Origin: CAWBQO01 sp963790965
Lineage (GTDB): Bacteria; Bacteroidota; Rhodothermia; Rhodothermales; DASSAV01
Direction: 5' to 3'
Length of the DNA: 64,000 nt
Assembly (NCBI GenBank): GCA_963790965.1
Contig: CAWBQO010000003.1
Span: 1,116,001-1,180,000, forward strand
Positions 25,381 through 34,393 of this stretch are shown here, piece by piece. A program made the position numbers and the translations under genes. How positions within the stretch are numbered: position 1 is the stretch's first letter; each line of letters opens with the position of its first letter. The notes below the pieces were generated by a model that saw nothing but the letters and a program-made list of their open reading frames with translations, had not been told where the DNA came from and searched no databases.

Positions 25381-26640
25381 ATGCGCAGTTGGTATCGCAA
25401 TCTCGACTACACGATAATCCTGACGTGGATGATGCTCGTGGGCGTAAGCCTCGTCGCCATCTACAGCACGACGCACGGTCCGGCGTCGGAATACCTTCTG
25501 CAAAGCGTTCGGCGCAACTTCGAGCGGCAGCTCATGTGGGCCGTCATCTGCTCGGTGATGATCACGGTGGCGCTCATGCTGCCGGTTCGCTTCTTCCAGA
25601 ACGCCGCCTATCCCGTTTACATCTTCACGTTGCTGCTTTGCGTAGCGACGCTCGTAGGCGGCAAGACGGTTAACGGTGCGAAAGCGTGGCTGGTCATCGG
25701 CGGGTTTGCGCTTCAGGTGTCGGAACTGGCAAAAGTCGGAGCAGTGCTTGCCGTCGCCCAGCTCCTCTCGTCGCGGCGACCGAACTCGAGCAATGTTCGG
25801 TATGCGCTCGCGGCCATAGGGCTGCTGCTGGTTCCTGCAGCCATCATCCTCCTGCAGAACGACACCGGCACCTCGCTCGTGTTCATTGGCCTCGTGCCGA
25901 TTATTCTCTTCTGGAGCGGACTGCCGCTGAGCATTGTCTTTCTGCTCATTGCGCCGGCCATCGCCGGATATTTCGCTATCGTGTATATGCCCGTTGCAAT
26001 TGCGTTCGCGATCCTGTTTACGATTGGAATGCTCTGGCAGACGCGCGACAAAATTATGACCGGCCTCGCGCTGGCCTTTACCGGAGGCGTGGCCGGACTG
26101 GCCTCGTTCGCGCTCAACAGCGTCTTGCAGCCGCACCAGAAGGCGCGCGTGATCTCGTTCACCAACCCGGAGGCCGAAGAGTTCAGAAAAGGCGTCGGGT
26201 TCCACCTCGTTCAGTCGAAGGCAGCAATCGGTTCGGGTGGATTGCTCGGCAAGGGCTTTATGGAAGGGACCCAGACGCAGGGCGCGTACATCCCCGAGCA
26301 GTCCACGGACTTCGCCTTCACGGTTATTGCGGAGGAGTGGGGATTCGTCGGGTCCGTCGTGATCCTCCTTCTTTTCGGCATCCTGCTCGTTCGCCTCGTG
26401 ACGCTCGGTTCTCGAGTGAAGCATCCGTTCGGCAGCATGGTCGCAGCCGGCGCGGCCGGTATCTACCTGATCCACATCTTCATTAACATTGGGATGGTGT
26501 CCGGGCTGCTTCCGGTGATCGGTATTCCGCTACCTTTTATATCCTACGGAGGCTCGGCCCTGCTGGCGAACACCGCCTTGCTTGCGGTTGTGCTTAACCT
26601 GCACATGCGCCGCGACGACTTTTCGATCTACGGTTATTAG
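25381..26640 (+). CDS. rodA: Rod-shape peptidoglycan polymerase RodA
   Basis: The 419-residue SEDS glycosyltransferase polymerises lipid II in the elongasome. It has about ten membrane helices starting at 12-32 and family landmarks: NGAKAWLVIGGFALQVSELAK (about 98-118), LQNDTGTSLVF with the catalytic Asp region (about 158-168), HLVQSKAAIGSGGLLGKGF (about 276-294) and the C-terminal GIPLPFISYGGSAL. It is paired with mrdA as in most bacteria. A duplicate SEDS protein, FtsW, is encoded in the dcw cluster. Confidence 0.95.
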   Translation: MRSWYRNLDYTIILTWMMLVGVSLVAIYSTTHGPASEYLLQSVRRNFERQLMWAVICSVMITVALMLPVRFFQNAAYPVYIFTLLLCVATLVGGKTVNGAKAWLVIGGFALQVSELAKVGAVLAVAQLLSSRRPNSSNVRYALAAIGLLLVPAAIILLQNDTGTSLVFIGLVPIILFWSGLPLSIVFLLIAPAIAGYFAIVYMPVAIAFAILFTIGMLWQTRDKIMTGLALAFTGGVAGLASFALNSVLQPHQKARVISFTNPEAEEFRKGVGFHLVQSKAAIGSGGLLGKGFMEGTQTQGAYIPEQSTDFAFTVIAEEWGFVGSVVILLLFGILLVRLVTLGSRVKHPFGSMVAAGAAGIYLIHIFINIGMVSGLLPVIGIPLPFISYGGSALLANTALLAVVLNLHMRRDDFSIYGY

Positions 26641-26697
26641 CGAGCGCACCCCGTCACCGAATCCTTCCGGCGGCGTGAGGCACCCGGCTTGAAAGCC

Positions 26698-28065
26698 ATG
26701 GACCCGTTCGGCCCTGGGCTGCACCTTTCGGGGGACACGCTCTCGCAGTCCGAGGCGACGCTGCGCCGGGCCGCTCGCGCGGGTGATCTGCCGCATCTAT
26801 TCTTCGAAGCGTACGCGGCGATCAGCACCCGCGCCCGTGCGAGTAGGCGCGACGTGGGCCTCTCCCGCTCGCGCCTCGTCGAAGAGGCCGTGGCACATAG
26901 CGGGGTGTCCCTAAACGTTCTGACGCCCAGCGGACGCTTGCTTGCCCCCGCCTCGGGGCATGACCCGGAAACGGTTGGCGGACTCGTGGCGGTCCTCGCG
27001 CCCGTTTCGGACGGCGGTGCATGGCAGGTCTTAAAGGGCCTGCCGCCACACTCGCTCCGGTATGCGCCGTCCGAGAGAAGAAGCTTGCTCGAAGAAGCCG
27101 TAGATGCCGCCTTCTCCCTCGACGAGCGGGTTACCCGGGTGGAGGCAACGCTGATGGAGTCTCTTCGGCAGACAAGCGTCGTGCTGCCGGAATCTGCGCC
27201 CGTGCGGGAGCAGCAATACTTGCCCTCGCTCCGCGTACTGGTCAAGATGGAGGGCGCGGGCCTTCCGACGGTTGCGCACGCCATTGGCAGCACCGAAACG
27301 AGCCGGTCGCCGGCTGAGGTGGCGCGAGATGCCGTAAGGCAGGCCTTGGCTGCGATAGCGGCCGGGCCTCTGCGCGCGGGGACGATGCCGGTCATCATTG
27401 CCGGTGGATGGGGCGGCGTCTGGCTGCACGAAGCCGCCGGTCACCTCTTCGAGGCCGACGTGGCCGGACGTGCAGACGAGCGGCTCGCGACGCCGGAAAT
27501 CACGCTCGTCGACGACCCCACGCTCCCGGACGGCCGTGCATCTTACCTTTATGACGACGAAGGCACCCCGGCCGCGCGTACCGTTCTGCTTGACAAAGGA
27601 CGACCCTTCGCCCTGCTCACGGATCGCTACCTTGCCCGGGAGCTGGGCATACCCGCCACGGGCAACGGGCGAAGACAGCACTATGCACGCGCGCCGCTGC
27701 CCCGCATGTCGAACCTGATCCTCCTCCCCGGCAGCGCCGATCCGGCAGACCTCGTTGCGAGTGTAGCCGACGGCCTCTACGTGACGGGAGTCGAGGGCGG
27801 CGCAGTTAATCCACAGTCCGGGATCTTCTCGTTTACCGTCGTGGAAGGCTTCCGCATCCAAAGCGGGCGTATCACCTCCTCGATTGGCCGCTGTACGCTC
27901 TCCGCGCGAGCGGCCGGGTTTCTTCGGCGCGTGCGGGGTGTCGGAAGCGACTTCAAGCTGGAGCGGGATCGAGGGCTGTGCGAGAAGAGAGGGCAAGTCG
28001 TTTCTGTTTCCGTCGGCAGCCCGACGGTGCTGATCGACGGGATGGAGGTCAGCTTTACGACCTGA
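26698..28065 (+). CDS. tldD: TldD/PmbA-family metalloprotease (TldD-like)
   Basis: The 455-residue protein belongs to the TldD/TldE family, whose TldD-TldE heterodimer degrades unfolded peptides and matures some modified peptides. The zinc motif HEAAGH follows VWLHE at about residue 245. Other family blocks are VDDPTLPDGRAS, YDDEGTPA and the glycine-rich VEGGAVNPQSGIFSF. The presence of HExxxH marks the TldD (catalytic) rather than the TldE subunit. No tldE/pmbA lies next to it here. A TTG three codons upstream is an alternative start. Confidence 0.88.
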   Translation: MDPFGPGLHLSGDTLSQSEATLRRAARAGDLPHLFFEAYAAISTRARASRRDVGLSRSRLVEEAVAHSGVSLNVLTPSGRLLAPASGHDPETVGGLVAVLAPVSDGGAWQVLKGLPPHSLRYAPSERRSLLEEAVDAAFSLDERVTRVEATLMESLRQTSVVLPESAPVREQQYLPSLRVLVKMEGAGLPTVAHAIGSTETSRSPAEVARDAVRQALAAIAAGPLRAGTMPVIIAGGWGGVWLHEAAGHLFEADVAGRADERLATPEITLVDDPTLPDGRASYLYDDEGTPAARTVLLDKGRPFALLTDRYLARELGIPATGNGRRQHYARAPLPRMSNLILLPGSADPADLVASVADGLYVTGVEGGAVNPQSGIFSFTVVEGFRIQSGRITSSIGRCTLSARAAGFLRRVRGVGSDFKLERDRGLCEKRGQVVSVSVGSPTVLIDGMEVSFTT

Positions 28066-28090
28066 TGGCCGCTGCCCGCGCGCTCAGATA

Positions 28091-28133
28091 CCAGAAAGCC
28101 GCACGCTCCGTCGCTGGAGGTGCGGCTTTCTGG
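28091..28133. terminator. Strong bidirectional terminator between tldD and ftsZ
   Basis: CCAGAAAGCCGCAC (28091-28104) pairs perfectly with GTGCGGCTTTCTGG (28120-28133), 14 bp. An inner CTCC/GGAG pair narrows the loop, and TTTGT follows on the plus strand. It lies 25 bases after tldD and about 100 bases beyond the ftsZ stop, so it can end both convergent units, including the whole dcw cluster. Confidence 0.85.
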
Positions 28134-28169
28134 TTTGTAAGGAATGCAGGGAGCAAACCTTACTTCCTA

Positions 28170-28190
28170 CCGGCCTTGCTCAGAGGCCGG
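28170..28190. terminator. Short hairpin downstream of ftsZ
   Basis: CCGGCCT (28170-28176) pairs with AGGCCGG (28184-28190) around a seven-base loop, about 40 bases beyond the ftsZ stop on the minus strand. It lacks a T run and probably adds to the stronger hairpin at 28091-28133. Confidence 0.35.
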
Positions 28191-28229
28191 ATCGGGGAGT
28201 TCCATATGGAGAGTGCATCATCGCGATGC

Positions 28230-29498
28230 TCAGTCCATCATTTTCCGAAGGAAGGCGGGCATATCGACATTATCCTTGCGGATGCGCTCCGGACGGTCGC
28301 GCATATCGTCGAGCGTCAGCCGGCGGATCTTGCCGGTTGCCTCCGTGCGCTGCTCTACCAGCGGCTCCTCCACGACGGGGCTGGGCGTTGTGCGGCGAAC
28401 GTAGGCGGGTTCATCGAGCTGCTTCAGGTTCTCCTCGCCCTTGTAGTCGTTGATGGGCGTTCTTTCTTCGATGGGCGACGTGAGGCGGGTCCGCGCGCCC
28501 TCTTTGGCGGCCTTTTTCGCCTTGTCGAACCCGGTCGCGATAACGGTGACGCGCAGATCCTCGCCGAAGCTGTCGTCGATTACGGTACCGAAGATGACCT
28601 CCACGTCGTCTCCCGCTTCCCGCTGGATGATACTGGTCGCCGTCGTAGCCTCGCGGATTCCCATCGAGCGACCGGCGGTGATGTTGACGAGCACATTCGT
28701 TGCGCCGGCGATGGAGAGTCCGTCGAGCAGCGGACTGGAGATCGCCTCGATAGCCGCACGCTCGGCGCGGTTGTCGCCGGCCGCCGTGGCCGCGCCCATG
28801 AGCGCCGTGCCGCCATTCTTCATCGTCGTCTTCACATCGGCAAAGTCGAGATTGATGAGGCCGTGGACCGTGATCAAGTCGCTGATGCCGCGCGTGGCGT
28901 TGTAGAGCACATCATCCGCTTTGGAAAATGCCTCTATGAGCGTGGTGCCTGACTCGGCAATATCGAGCAGTCGCTCATTGGGAATGATGATGAGCGTGTC
29001 GACGTTCTCACGCAGGAGTTGCAGCCCCTCTTCCGCCGCTTTAGAGCGCTTGCGCCCCTCGCAATCGAACGGCCGCGTAACGATGGCCACCGTCAGGATG
29101 CCGAGCTTACGCGCAATGGCCGCCACGACCGGCGCACCACCGGTGCCCGTGCCGCCTCCCATTCCTGCCGTGATAAAGACCATGTTGTAGCCCTGCAGCA
29201 CGGACTCTATGTCGTCCACGTTCTCGTGTACGGCTTCCGCGCCAACGGAGGGGCGTGCACCCGCACCGAGGCCCCTCGTCAGGTCGCGCCCCGCCTGGAT
29301 GCGGTGCGGCGCTTTGTTGACCCCAAGCGCCTGCGCGTCGGTGTTGATCGCGATGTACTCGACGCCGTGGATACCCCGGTCCACCATGCTGTTGATGGCG
29401 TTCCCGCCGCCGCCGCCCACACCCACGATGCAGATCTTGGGATCCTCATGTACGTCGTCGTCAAAGGCGAACTTCGTGTTGGTTGATTCGAAAGGCAT
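28230..29498 (-). CDS. ftsZ: Cell division GTPase FtsZ
   Basis: The 422-residue tubulin homologue forms the Z-ring. The nucleotide-binding GGGGGN is at about 28-33 and the GTP signature GMGGGTGTGGAP at 112-123. The synergy-loop region includes NVDFADV-type residues (NLDFADV). A variable linker (about 330-400) leads to the conserved C-terminal peptide with MPAFLRKM that binds FtsA. Start at 29498 is supported by GGGGAG seven bases upstream; the open frame extends further but shows no family similarity. It is the last gene of the dcw cluster, 171 bases after ftsA. Confidence 0.97.
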   Translation of the reverse strand: MPFESTNTKFAFDDDVHEDPKICIVGVGGGGGNAINSMVDRGIHGVEYIAINTDAQALGVNKAPHRIQAGRDLTRGLGAGARPSVGAEAVHENVDDIESVLQGYNMVFITAGMGGGTGTGGAPVVAAIARKLGILTVAIVTRPFDCEGRKRSKAAEEGLQLLRENVDTLIIIPNERLLDIAESGTTLIEAFSKADDVLYNATRGISDLITVHGLINLDFADVKTTMKNGGTALMGAATAAGDNRAERAAIEAISSPLLDGLSIAGATNVLVNITAGRSMGIREATTATSIIQREAGDDVEVIFGTVIDDSFGEDLRVTVIATGFDKAKKAAKEGARTRLTSPIEERTPINDYKGEENLKQLDEPAYVRRTTPSPVVEEPLVEQRTEATGKIRRLTLDDMRDRPERIRKDNVDMPAFLRKMMD

Positions 29499-29630
29499 TT
29501 TGTTCTCCCCGTTCATAAACTTGGTGGTAGTTATTCCAACCGGATTGAGCGTTTCCGGTCGTACGTCTGTAGGTTGACCGAAGGCGGCGGGCGAGTAGCA
29601 CTGGGAAGGCATCATTTGCGTCTGACCTCT

Positions 29631-29647
29631 CGGTACCTGCCGTACCG
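29631..29647. promoter_or_regulatory. Small hairpin in the ftsA-ftsZ gap
   Basis: CGGTAC (29631-29636) and GTACCG (29642-29647) form a 6-bp stem with a five-base loop, in the 171-base gap between ftsA and ftsZ. It may attenuate or protect the transcript before the highly expressed ftsZ. The gap is also long enough to hold an ftsZ promoter, though no clear one is seen. Confidence 0.25.
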
Positions 29648-29669
29648 CCTTTAGGTGAAAAGTGAATGT

Positions 29670-30959
29670 TTACAGTTCGTCGAACCAGGACTTCATGCGC
29701 CCGGCGATGCGGCCGAACGCCGATTCCGTGTTCTCAGGTTCTTTTTCCGGCACTGCCTCGGTCGGCATCCGGCGGCGTTCACCCATGTCCGCGAACGGCG
29801 TCCCGCCGATCAGTTCGGGTTTGAGGCCGTAAAGCACGAGTCCGGCCGCCGTGGCATACTTGGGGTCGCTGACTTCTTCGATGAGTCCGCCGGTAAGCCC
29901 CATTGGCGTGCCGATGCGCGTCTCCACGCCGAGCACTTCCGAAGCCAATTCGGCCGTGCCTGGAATGAGCGCACCGCCACCCGTTAAGACGATGCCTGCC
30001 GCAAGCTGCCTCGAATACCCGCTCCGCTTGATCTCGATGGCCGCGATCTCGAGAATCTCTTCCATGCGCGGCTGAATAATCTGCGCGAGCGTGCTTCGGC
30101 TGATCGTCTTGTCCGGACGGCCGCCGAGGCCGGGTATGGCTATCTCGTCGCCCGCATCGACTTGCTGCACGACGGCGGAGCCGAAGCGGCACTTCAGCCT
30201 TTCGGCCTGGTCGCGCATGACGCCAAGTCCGCGGCGAATATCGTCCGTCACCTTGTTTCCGGCGATGGCGATGACGGCGGTGTGGCGGATCGTGCTGTCC
30301 TCAAAGACCGCAATGTCCGTTGTGCCGCCGCCAATGTCGATCAGGGCCACGCCGACTTCCTTCTCATCCGGGTGGAGAACGGCGTATGAGGATGCGAGCG
30401 GTTCGAGGACGATGTCCGCGACCTCGTAGCCGGCTCGTTCTACGCAGCGGTAAATGTTCTTCGCCGCCGAGATCAGCCCGGTGATGATGTGAACGTTCGC
30501 CTCGAGGCGGACGCCACTCATGCCGACCGGGTCGGCCACGCCGTCCTGTCCGTCCACGATGAACTCCTGCGGGATGACGTGCAGGATCTCGCGGTCGGTA
30601 GGCATGGCCACGTGGGTGGTGTCCTCGAGCAGCCGGTCCACGTCTTTCTGCGTGATCTCGCCGTCGCGGTTCGAAATGGTGATCACGCCGCGGCTCTGGA
30701 AGCTCTGGATGTGATCGCCGGCTATGCCGACGATGACGCGGCGAACGGAAACGCCCGCCGCCCGCTCGGCTTCGGCCACCGCTTCTTTGACCGCCGACAC
30801 CGTTTTGTCGATGTTGACGACCACGCCCCGGTTGATGCCTTCGGACTCAGCTACGCCAATGCCGAGCACGTTGATGCGCCCGGTGCCGTCGGCGGCGGCC
30901 ACGACCGCTCCGATCTTGGTAGTGCCGATATCCAGCCCAACTACAATTTGTTCGTTCAT
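29670..30959 (-). CDS. ftsA: Cell division protein FtsA
   Basis: The 429-residue actin-like ATPase tethers FtsZ to the membrane. It shows VVGLDIGTTKIGAVVA (about 5-20, phosphate 1), ALIDIGGGTTDIAVF (about 205-219, phosphate 2) and IVLTGGGALIPG (adenosine motif, about 327-338). A C-terminal amphipathic segment ends in FGRIAGRMKSWFDEL, the membrane targeting helix. The ATG at 30959 gives the standard N-terminus. It lies between ftsQ (67 bases upstream) and ftsZ. Confidence 0.96.
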   Translation of the reverse strand: MNEQIVVGLDIGTTKIGAVVAAADGTGRINVLGIGVAESEGINRGVVVNIDKTVSAVKEAVAEAERAAGVSVRRVIVGIAGDHIQSFQSRGVITISNRDGEITQKDVDRLLEDTTHVAMPTDREILHVIPQEFIVDGQDGVADPVGMSGVRLEANVHIITGLISAAKNIYRCVERAGYEVADIVLEPLASSYAVLHPDEKEVGVALIDIGGGTTDIAVFEDSTIRHTAVIAIAGNKVTDDIRRGLGVMRDQAERLKCRFGSAVVQQVDAGDEIAIPGLGGRPDKTISRSTLAQIIQPRMEEILEIAAIEIKRSGYSRQLAAGIVLTGGGALIPGTAELASEVLGVETRIGTPMGLTGGLIEEVSDPKYATAAGLVLYGLKPELIGGTPFADMGERRRMPTEAVPEKEPENTESAFGRIAGRMKSWFDEL

Positions 30960-31026
30960 GCGAGAATGAGGTTGCGCACCGCGTCTCGACCGTCCCTGTC
31001 GCGGGTCGGATGCGAGGGAGTGCCCG

Positions 31027-31791
31027 CTATCGGTCACTAACACTTTCCTTGGTTACTATCTGATTGATGAATCGAAGATCTATGGCCGCATACTGCACCT
31101 GCGGCCGCGTGATGACGGCTTGTTGCCAGAAGGCCTGCAGCCGCCGCAGTTTCTCGGCCACGCCGCCGGCACCGAGCCTCACTTCGAGGGAAGGGTGCGC
31201 GGTGGTAGCGGTGGTCCGAAGCCACCACTCTTTTCCCCGCCGCTCGACTGTCGAAATGATGGCGTCGCCGTAGGGATCGAGTCCGCTGAGGGCCGTCAGG
31301 ACTTCGCGGAGGGCGAAATCCTGCGTTTCCTTTCCCACCTGCAGTGCCGGCGCGACGTTGAGGAGCACCGGTACGTCGAAGGCTCTCCCCCGCACCGGAG
31401 GCATGGCCACGCCGTCGGCGGAGAGGTAGAAAAGGGGCCGCCCGGAGGCGTTGAGCGCAAGTGCCACCGGCGTGCGCTCCTCTACCGTCACGCGAAGCCT
31501 GCCGGACGGCAGCCGAGCCACGTCCGCCCGCTCTACCCACGGGTGGCGCCTTGCGCGGTCGGCCAGCAGGACGGGATCCATGTCGAAGAGGCGCATCGTC
31601 GTGTCGACCCGAAGAAGCGAAGCTACGCCGGAGCTGTCGGCCAGCCCGTTGCCGACCACTTCGATGCCTGACACCTTGAGCGTGTCGGCCCATTCGCGGG
31701 CCTGCAACGCGCCGAAGACGACAAGCGCTGCCAGAAGGAGCAGGCCGAGCACTTTGCCCGTCCACTTTGCTATGCGTGCTGCTTTGCTCAT
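31027..31791 (-). CDS. ftsQ: Cell division protein FtsQ/DivIB
   Basis: The 254-residue bitopic divisome protein has a short basic cytoplasmic tail, one membrane helix (about 11-30, VLGLLLLAALVVFGAL) and a POTRA domain starting at VSGIEVVGNGLADSSG (about 40-55). The beta domain follows with RRGKEWWLRT and RPQVQYAAIDLRF. It bridges FtsLB and the wall synthases. The start ATG overlaps the murC stop as ATGA, so the two are translationally coupled. Confidence 0.88.
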   Translation of the reverse strand: MSKAARIAKWTGKVLGLLLLAALVVFGALQAREWADTLKVSGIEVVGNGLADSSGVASLLRVDTTMRLFDMDPVLLADRARRHPWVERADVARLPSGRLRVTVEERTPVALALNASGRPLFYLSADGVAMPPVRGRAFDVPVLLNVAPALQVGKETQDFALREVLTALSGLDPYGDAIISTVERRGKEWWLRTTATTAHPSLEVRLGAGGVAEKLRRLQAFWQQAVITRPQVQYAAIDLRFINQIVTKESVSDR

Positions 31792-33200
31792 GCTTCCCCT
31801 ACCTTGCTGAGCTTCTCCAGCAGTTTGCGCCCATACCGCCACACGTCGCCCGCTCCCATCGTGATCACGAGATCCCCGGAGCCGATGACGCCGCTGAGGT
31901 AATCCGGCAGGTTTGCCGGGTCTTTGACATAATGCACGTCGCGGTGCCCGAAGTTGAGCGCGAGGTCGGCGAGCAATTTGCCGTCGACGCCCGCTAAAGG
32001 CTCTTCGCGCGCTCCGTAGACGTCCGTGACGACGAGCACGTCGGCGTGGAAGAATGCCCGGGCAAACTCCGTCTGAAAATCACGGGTGCGCGAGTAGAGG
32101 TGCGGCTGGAATACGGCTACGATGCGGCGCTCGGGGAAGCCGGTGCCTGCCGCCTGCAGGGTCGCCATGACTTCGGTCGGATGGTGCGCGTAGTCGTCGA
32201 GTACGAGGATGCCGCGCGCCTCGCCAATGTACTGGAAGCGCCGCTGCACGCCGGTGAACCCGCCGAGTGCCGCAACGATGCGGCTAAACTCGATGTCCAG
32301 TTCCAGGCCGACGGCAATGGCAGCGAGGGCGTTGCGCACGTTGTGCTCGCCCGGCATCTGCAATTCGACCGTTCCGAGCACTTCACCGCGTGCAACCGCC
32401 GTAAATCGCGTCTTCATGCCCGCCTGCTCGATGCCTTCCGCCCGCACTTCCGCCTGGCGTGAAAGTCCGTACGTGACCACGCGCCGATCCACCATCCCGA
32501 TGATCTCCTGGACGTGCAGATCGTCGAGGCACATGATCGCCGCGCCGAAAAAGGGTACGGCGTTGGCATACTGCAAGAAGGCCCGCTTGATATCCTCGAT
32601 ATCGCAGTAGGTGTCGAGGTGGTCGGCGTCGATGTTCGTGATGACGGCGAGCGACGGGGTCAGACGAAGGAACGTGCGGTCATACTCGTCCGCCTCGATG
32701 ATGATGATATCGCCCTCCCCAACGACGGCGTTCGAGCCAAACACCGTCACCTTGCCTCCCACGATGATGGTGGGATCAAATCCGCCCTCCGCAACGACGA
32801 GGCCCGTCATGGAGGTGGTCGTTGTCTTGCCGTGCGTGCCCGCGATGCCGATGCCGAACTTGACGCGCATGAGTTCGCCCAGCATGACCGCGCGTGGAAT
32901 GAGGGGAATATGCCGGCGGTCCGCTTCGACCGTCTCGGCATTTTGCAGCGGCTTCACGGCCGACGAGTAGACGACGACATCTGCGCCGGCCACTTGCCCT
33001 GCCGCATGGCCTTCGTAAACGGTCGCGCCGAGCAACTCGAGCCGGTCGGTAACGTCCGTCTTTTTGCTGTCAGAGCCGGAGATCTGGAAGCCGCTGTTGA
33101 GCAGCACCTCGGCGATGGCGCTCATGCCAATCCCGCCGATGCCCACCATGTGGACATGCCGGATCTTTCCGAGAAGTGACTGTCTGCGACGTTCCGTCAT
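31788..33200 (-). CDS. murC: UDP-N-acetylmuramate--L-alanine ligase
   Basis: The 470-residue ATP-dependent ligase adds the first amino acid to UDP-MurNAc. The N-terminal Rossmann domain starts HMVGIGGIGMSAIAEVLL (about 17-34). The ATP-binding loop GTHGKTTT is at 121-128. EADEYDRTFL, DADHLDTY and DDYAHHPTEV (about 340-349) are further Mur ligase blocks. Length is normal. It sits between murG (49 bases upstream) and ftsQ (overlapping). Confidence 0.96.
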   Translation of the reverse strand: MTERRRQSLLGKIRHVHMVGIGGIGMSAIAEVLLNSGFQISGSDSKKTDVTDRLELLGATVYEGHAAGQVAGADVVVYSSAVKPLQNAETVEADRRHIPLIPRAVMLGELMRVKFGIGIAGTHGKTTTTSMTGLVVAEGGFDPTIIVGGKVTVFGSNAVVGEGDIIIIEADEYDRTFLRLTPSLAVITNIDADHLDTYCDIEDIKRAFLQYANAVPFFGAAIMCLDDLHVQEIIGMVDRRVVTYGLSRQAEVRAEGIEQAGMKTRFTAVARGEVLGTVELQMPGEHNVRNALAAIAVGLELDIEFSRIVAALGGFTGVQRRFQYIGEARGILVLDDYAHHPTEVMATLQAAGTGFPERRIVAVFQPHLYSRTRDFQTEFARAFFHADVLVVTDVYGAREEPLAGVDGKLLADLALNFGHRDVHYVKDPANLPDYLSGVIGSGDLVITMGAGDVWRYGRKLLEKLSKVGEA

Positions 33201-33249
33201 CGTGAAGGCGTTGTCTGAAGTTGAATAGGATTTGTGACCGTGTCCGTGA

Positions 33250-34356
33250 CTATTTGTCTCTCTGCGCGGCGAGTGAGAGCACGTCGCGCGCGATCACCTC
33301 TGCGGCATCCGGCCGCGCAATGGAGAAGGCGGCCTTGCGCATCGCTTCGCGCTCGGCGGTATCGGCGAGAAGCTTCTGCACTTCCTCTACAAGGTTTCGT
33401 CGCATAAGTCCCTCCGGAAGCAGCACGGCCGCGCCGGCCTCCGCCATGCTGAGCGCATTCTTCGTCTGATGGTCCGCCGTGACGTTCGGCGACGGCACCA
33501 GAATGGACGGCGTGCCGGTCACCATAAGTTCGCTGCACGTGATGGCACCGGCGCGGCAGAGCGCGAGGTCCGTAGCGGCGTAGGCGAGATCCATTCGGTC
33601 GACGTACTTCAGCAGTCGCAGGCGAGGGTGCTCGGCCACCGCTTCGCGCATTCGGTCGTAGTAAAGCCGTCCCGTCTGCCAGACGACGAACAGGCGCTCG
33701 TCGGCGAGTAGCGTGTCCAGGTTGGCCTGAACGGCTTCATTGAGCGCCTGACTGCCGAGCGAGCCGCCGAAGACGAGCAGCATGAGCGCGTCCGCAGGCA
33801 CCTCATAATAGCGCCGGCCTTCCTCCCTGTCCGCTCCTTGCAGGTCGTGCCGGGTGGGATTGCCGGAGAGCACGCAGCGATCTGCCGGAAGCTGCTGCGT
33901 CGCCTCGGGAAAAGCGATGTGGATGCGGGTGGCGCGGCGGCCCATGAGCCGGTTGGTCATGCCCGCAAAGGCGTTTTGCTCCTGGATCACGACAGGACGC
34001 CCGCGCAGAGACGCTGCAAGCAGGACCGGCCCGGATACATAACCGCCCGTTCCAACAACCACGTCGGGGTCGAAAGCGCCAACGAGGGAGAGGCTATCCG
34101 CCATGCCCTTTATGAGCTTGAAGGGAAAGGTGATATTGCGCGCAGAAAGCTTGCGCTGAAAACCGCTAACTGTAATCGGGTGAATGGCATATCCGGCTTT
34201 CGGAACGGCCTCCCATTCCATGCGCTCGCGCGTGCCCGCGAACTCGACCGCCGCGCTCGGCTCCAAGCGACGAACCGCGTCCGCAATGGCTACGGCGGGA
34301 TAGACGTGTCCCCCCGTTCCCCCGCCGGCCATCAAGATTCTTGGTGCGCGTGTCAT
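33250..34356 (-). CDS. murG: UDP-GlcNAc transferase to lipid I (MurG)
   Basis: The 368-residue GT28 glycosyltransferase makes lipid II on the inner face of the membrane. The N-terminal glycine-rich loop ILMAGGGTGGHVYPA (about 7-21) and VVGTGGYVSGPVLLAA (about 100-115) contact lipid I. The UDP-GlcNAc site includes LVFGGSLGSQALN (about 194-206) and CRAGAITCSELM (about 271-282). Length is typical. It follows ftsW and precedes murC. Confidence 0.96.
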   Translation of the reverse strand: MTRAPRILMAGGGTGGHVYPAVAIADAVRRLEPSAAVEFAGTRERMEWEAVPKAGYAIHPITVSGFQRKLSARNITFPFKLIKGMADSLSLVGAFDPDVVVGTGGYVSGPVLLAASLRGRPVVIQEQNAFAGMTNRLMGRRATRIHIAFPEATQQLPADRCVLSGNPTRHDLQGADREEGRRYYEVPADALMLLVFGGSLGSQALNEAVQANLDTLLADERLFVVWQTGRLYYDRMREAVAEHPRLRLLKYVDRMDLAYAATDLALCRAGAITCSELMVTGTPSILVPSPNVTADHQTKNALSMAEAGAAVLLPEGLMRRNLVEEVQKLLADTAEREAMRKAAFSIARPDAAEVIARDVLSLAAQRDK

Positions 34357-34393
34357 ATTAGTCTGTTCCGTTCTCTAATTCGATGAACCGGTG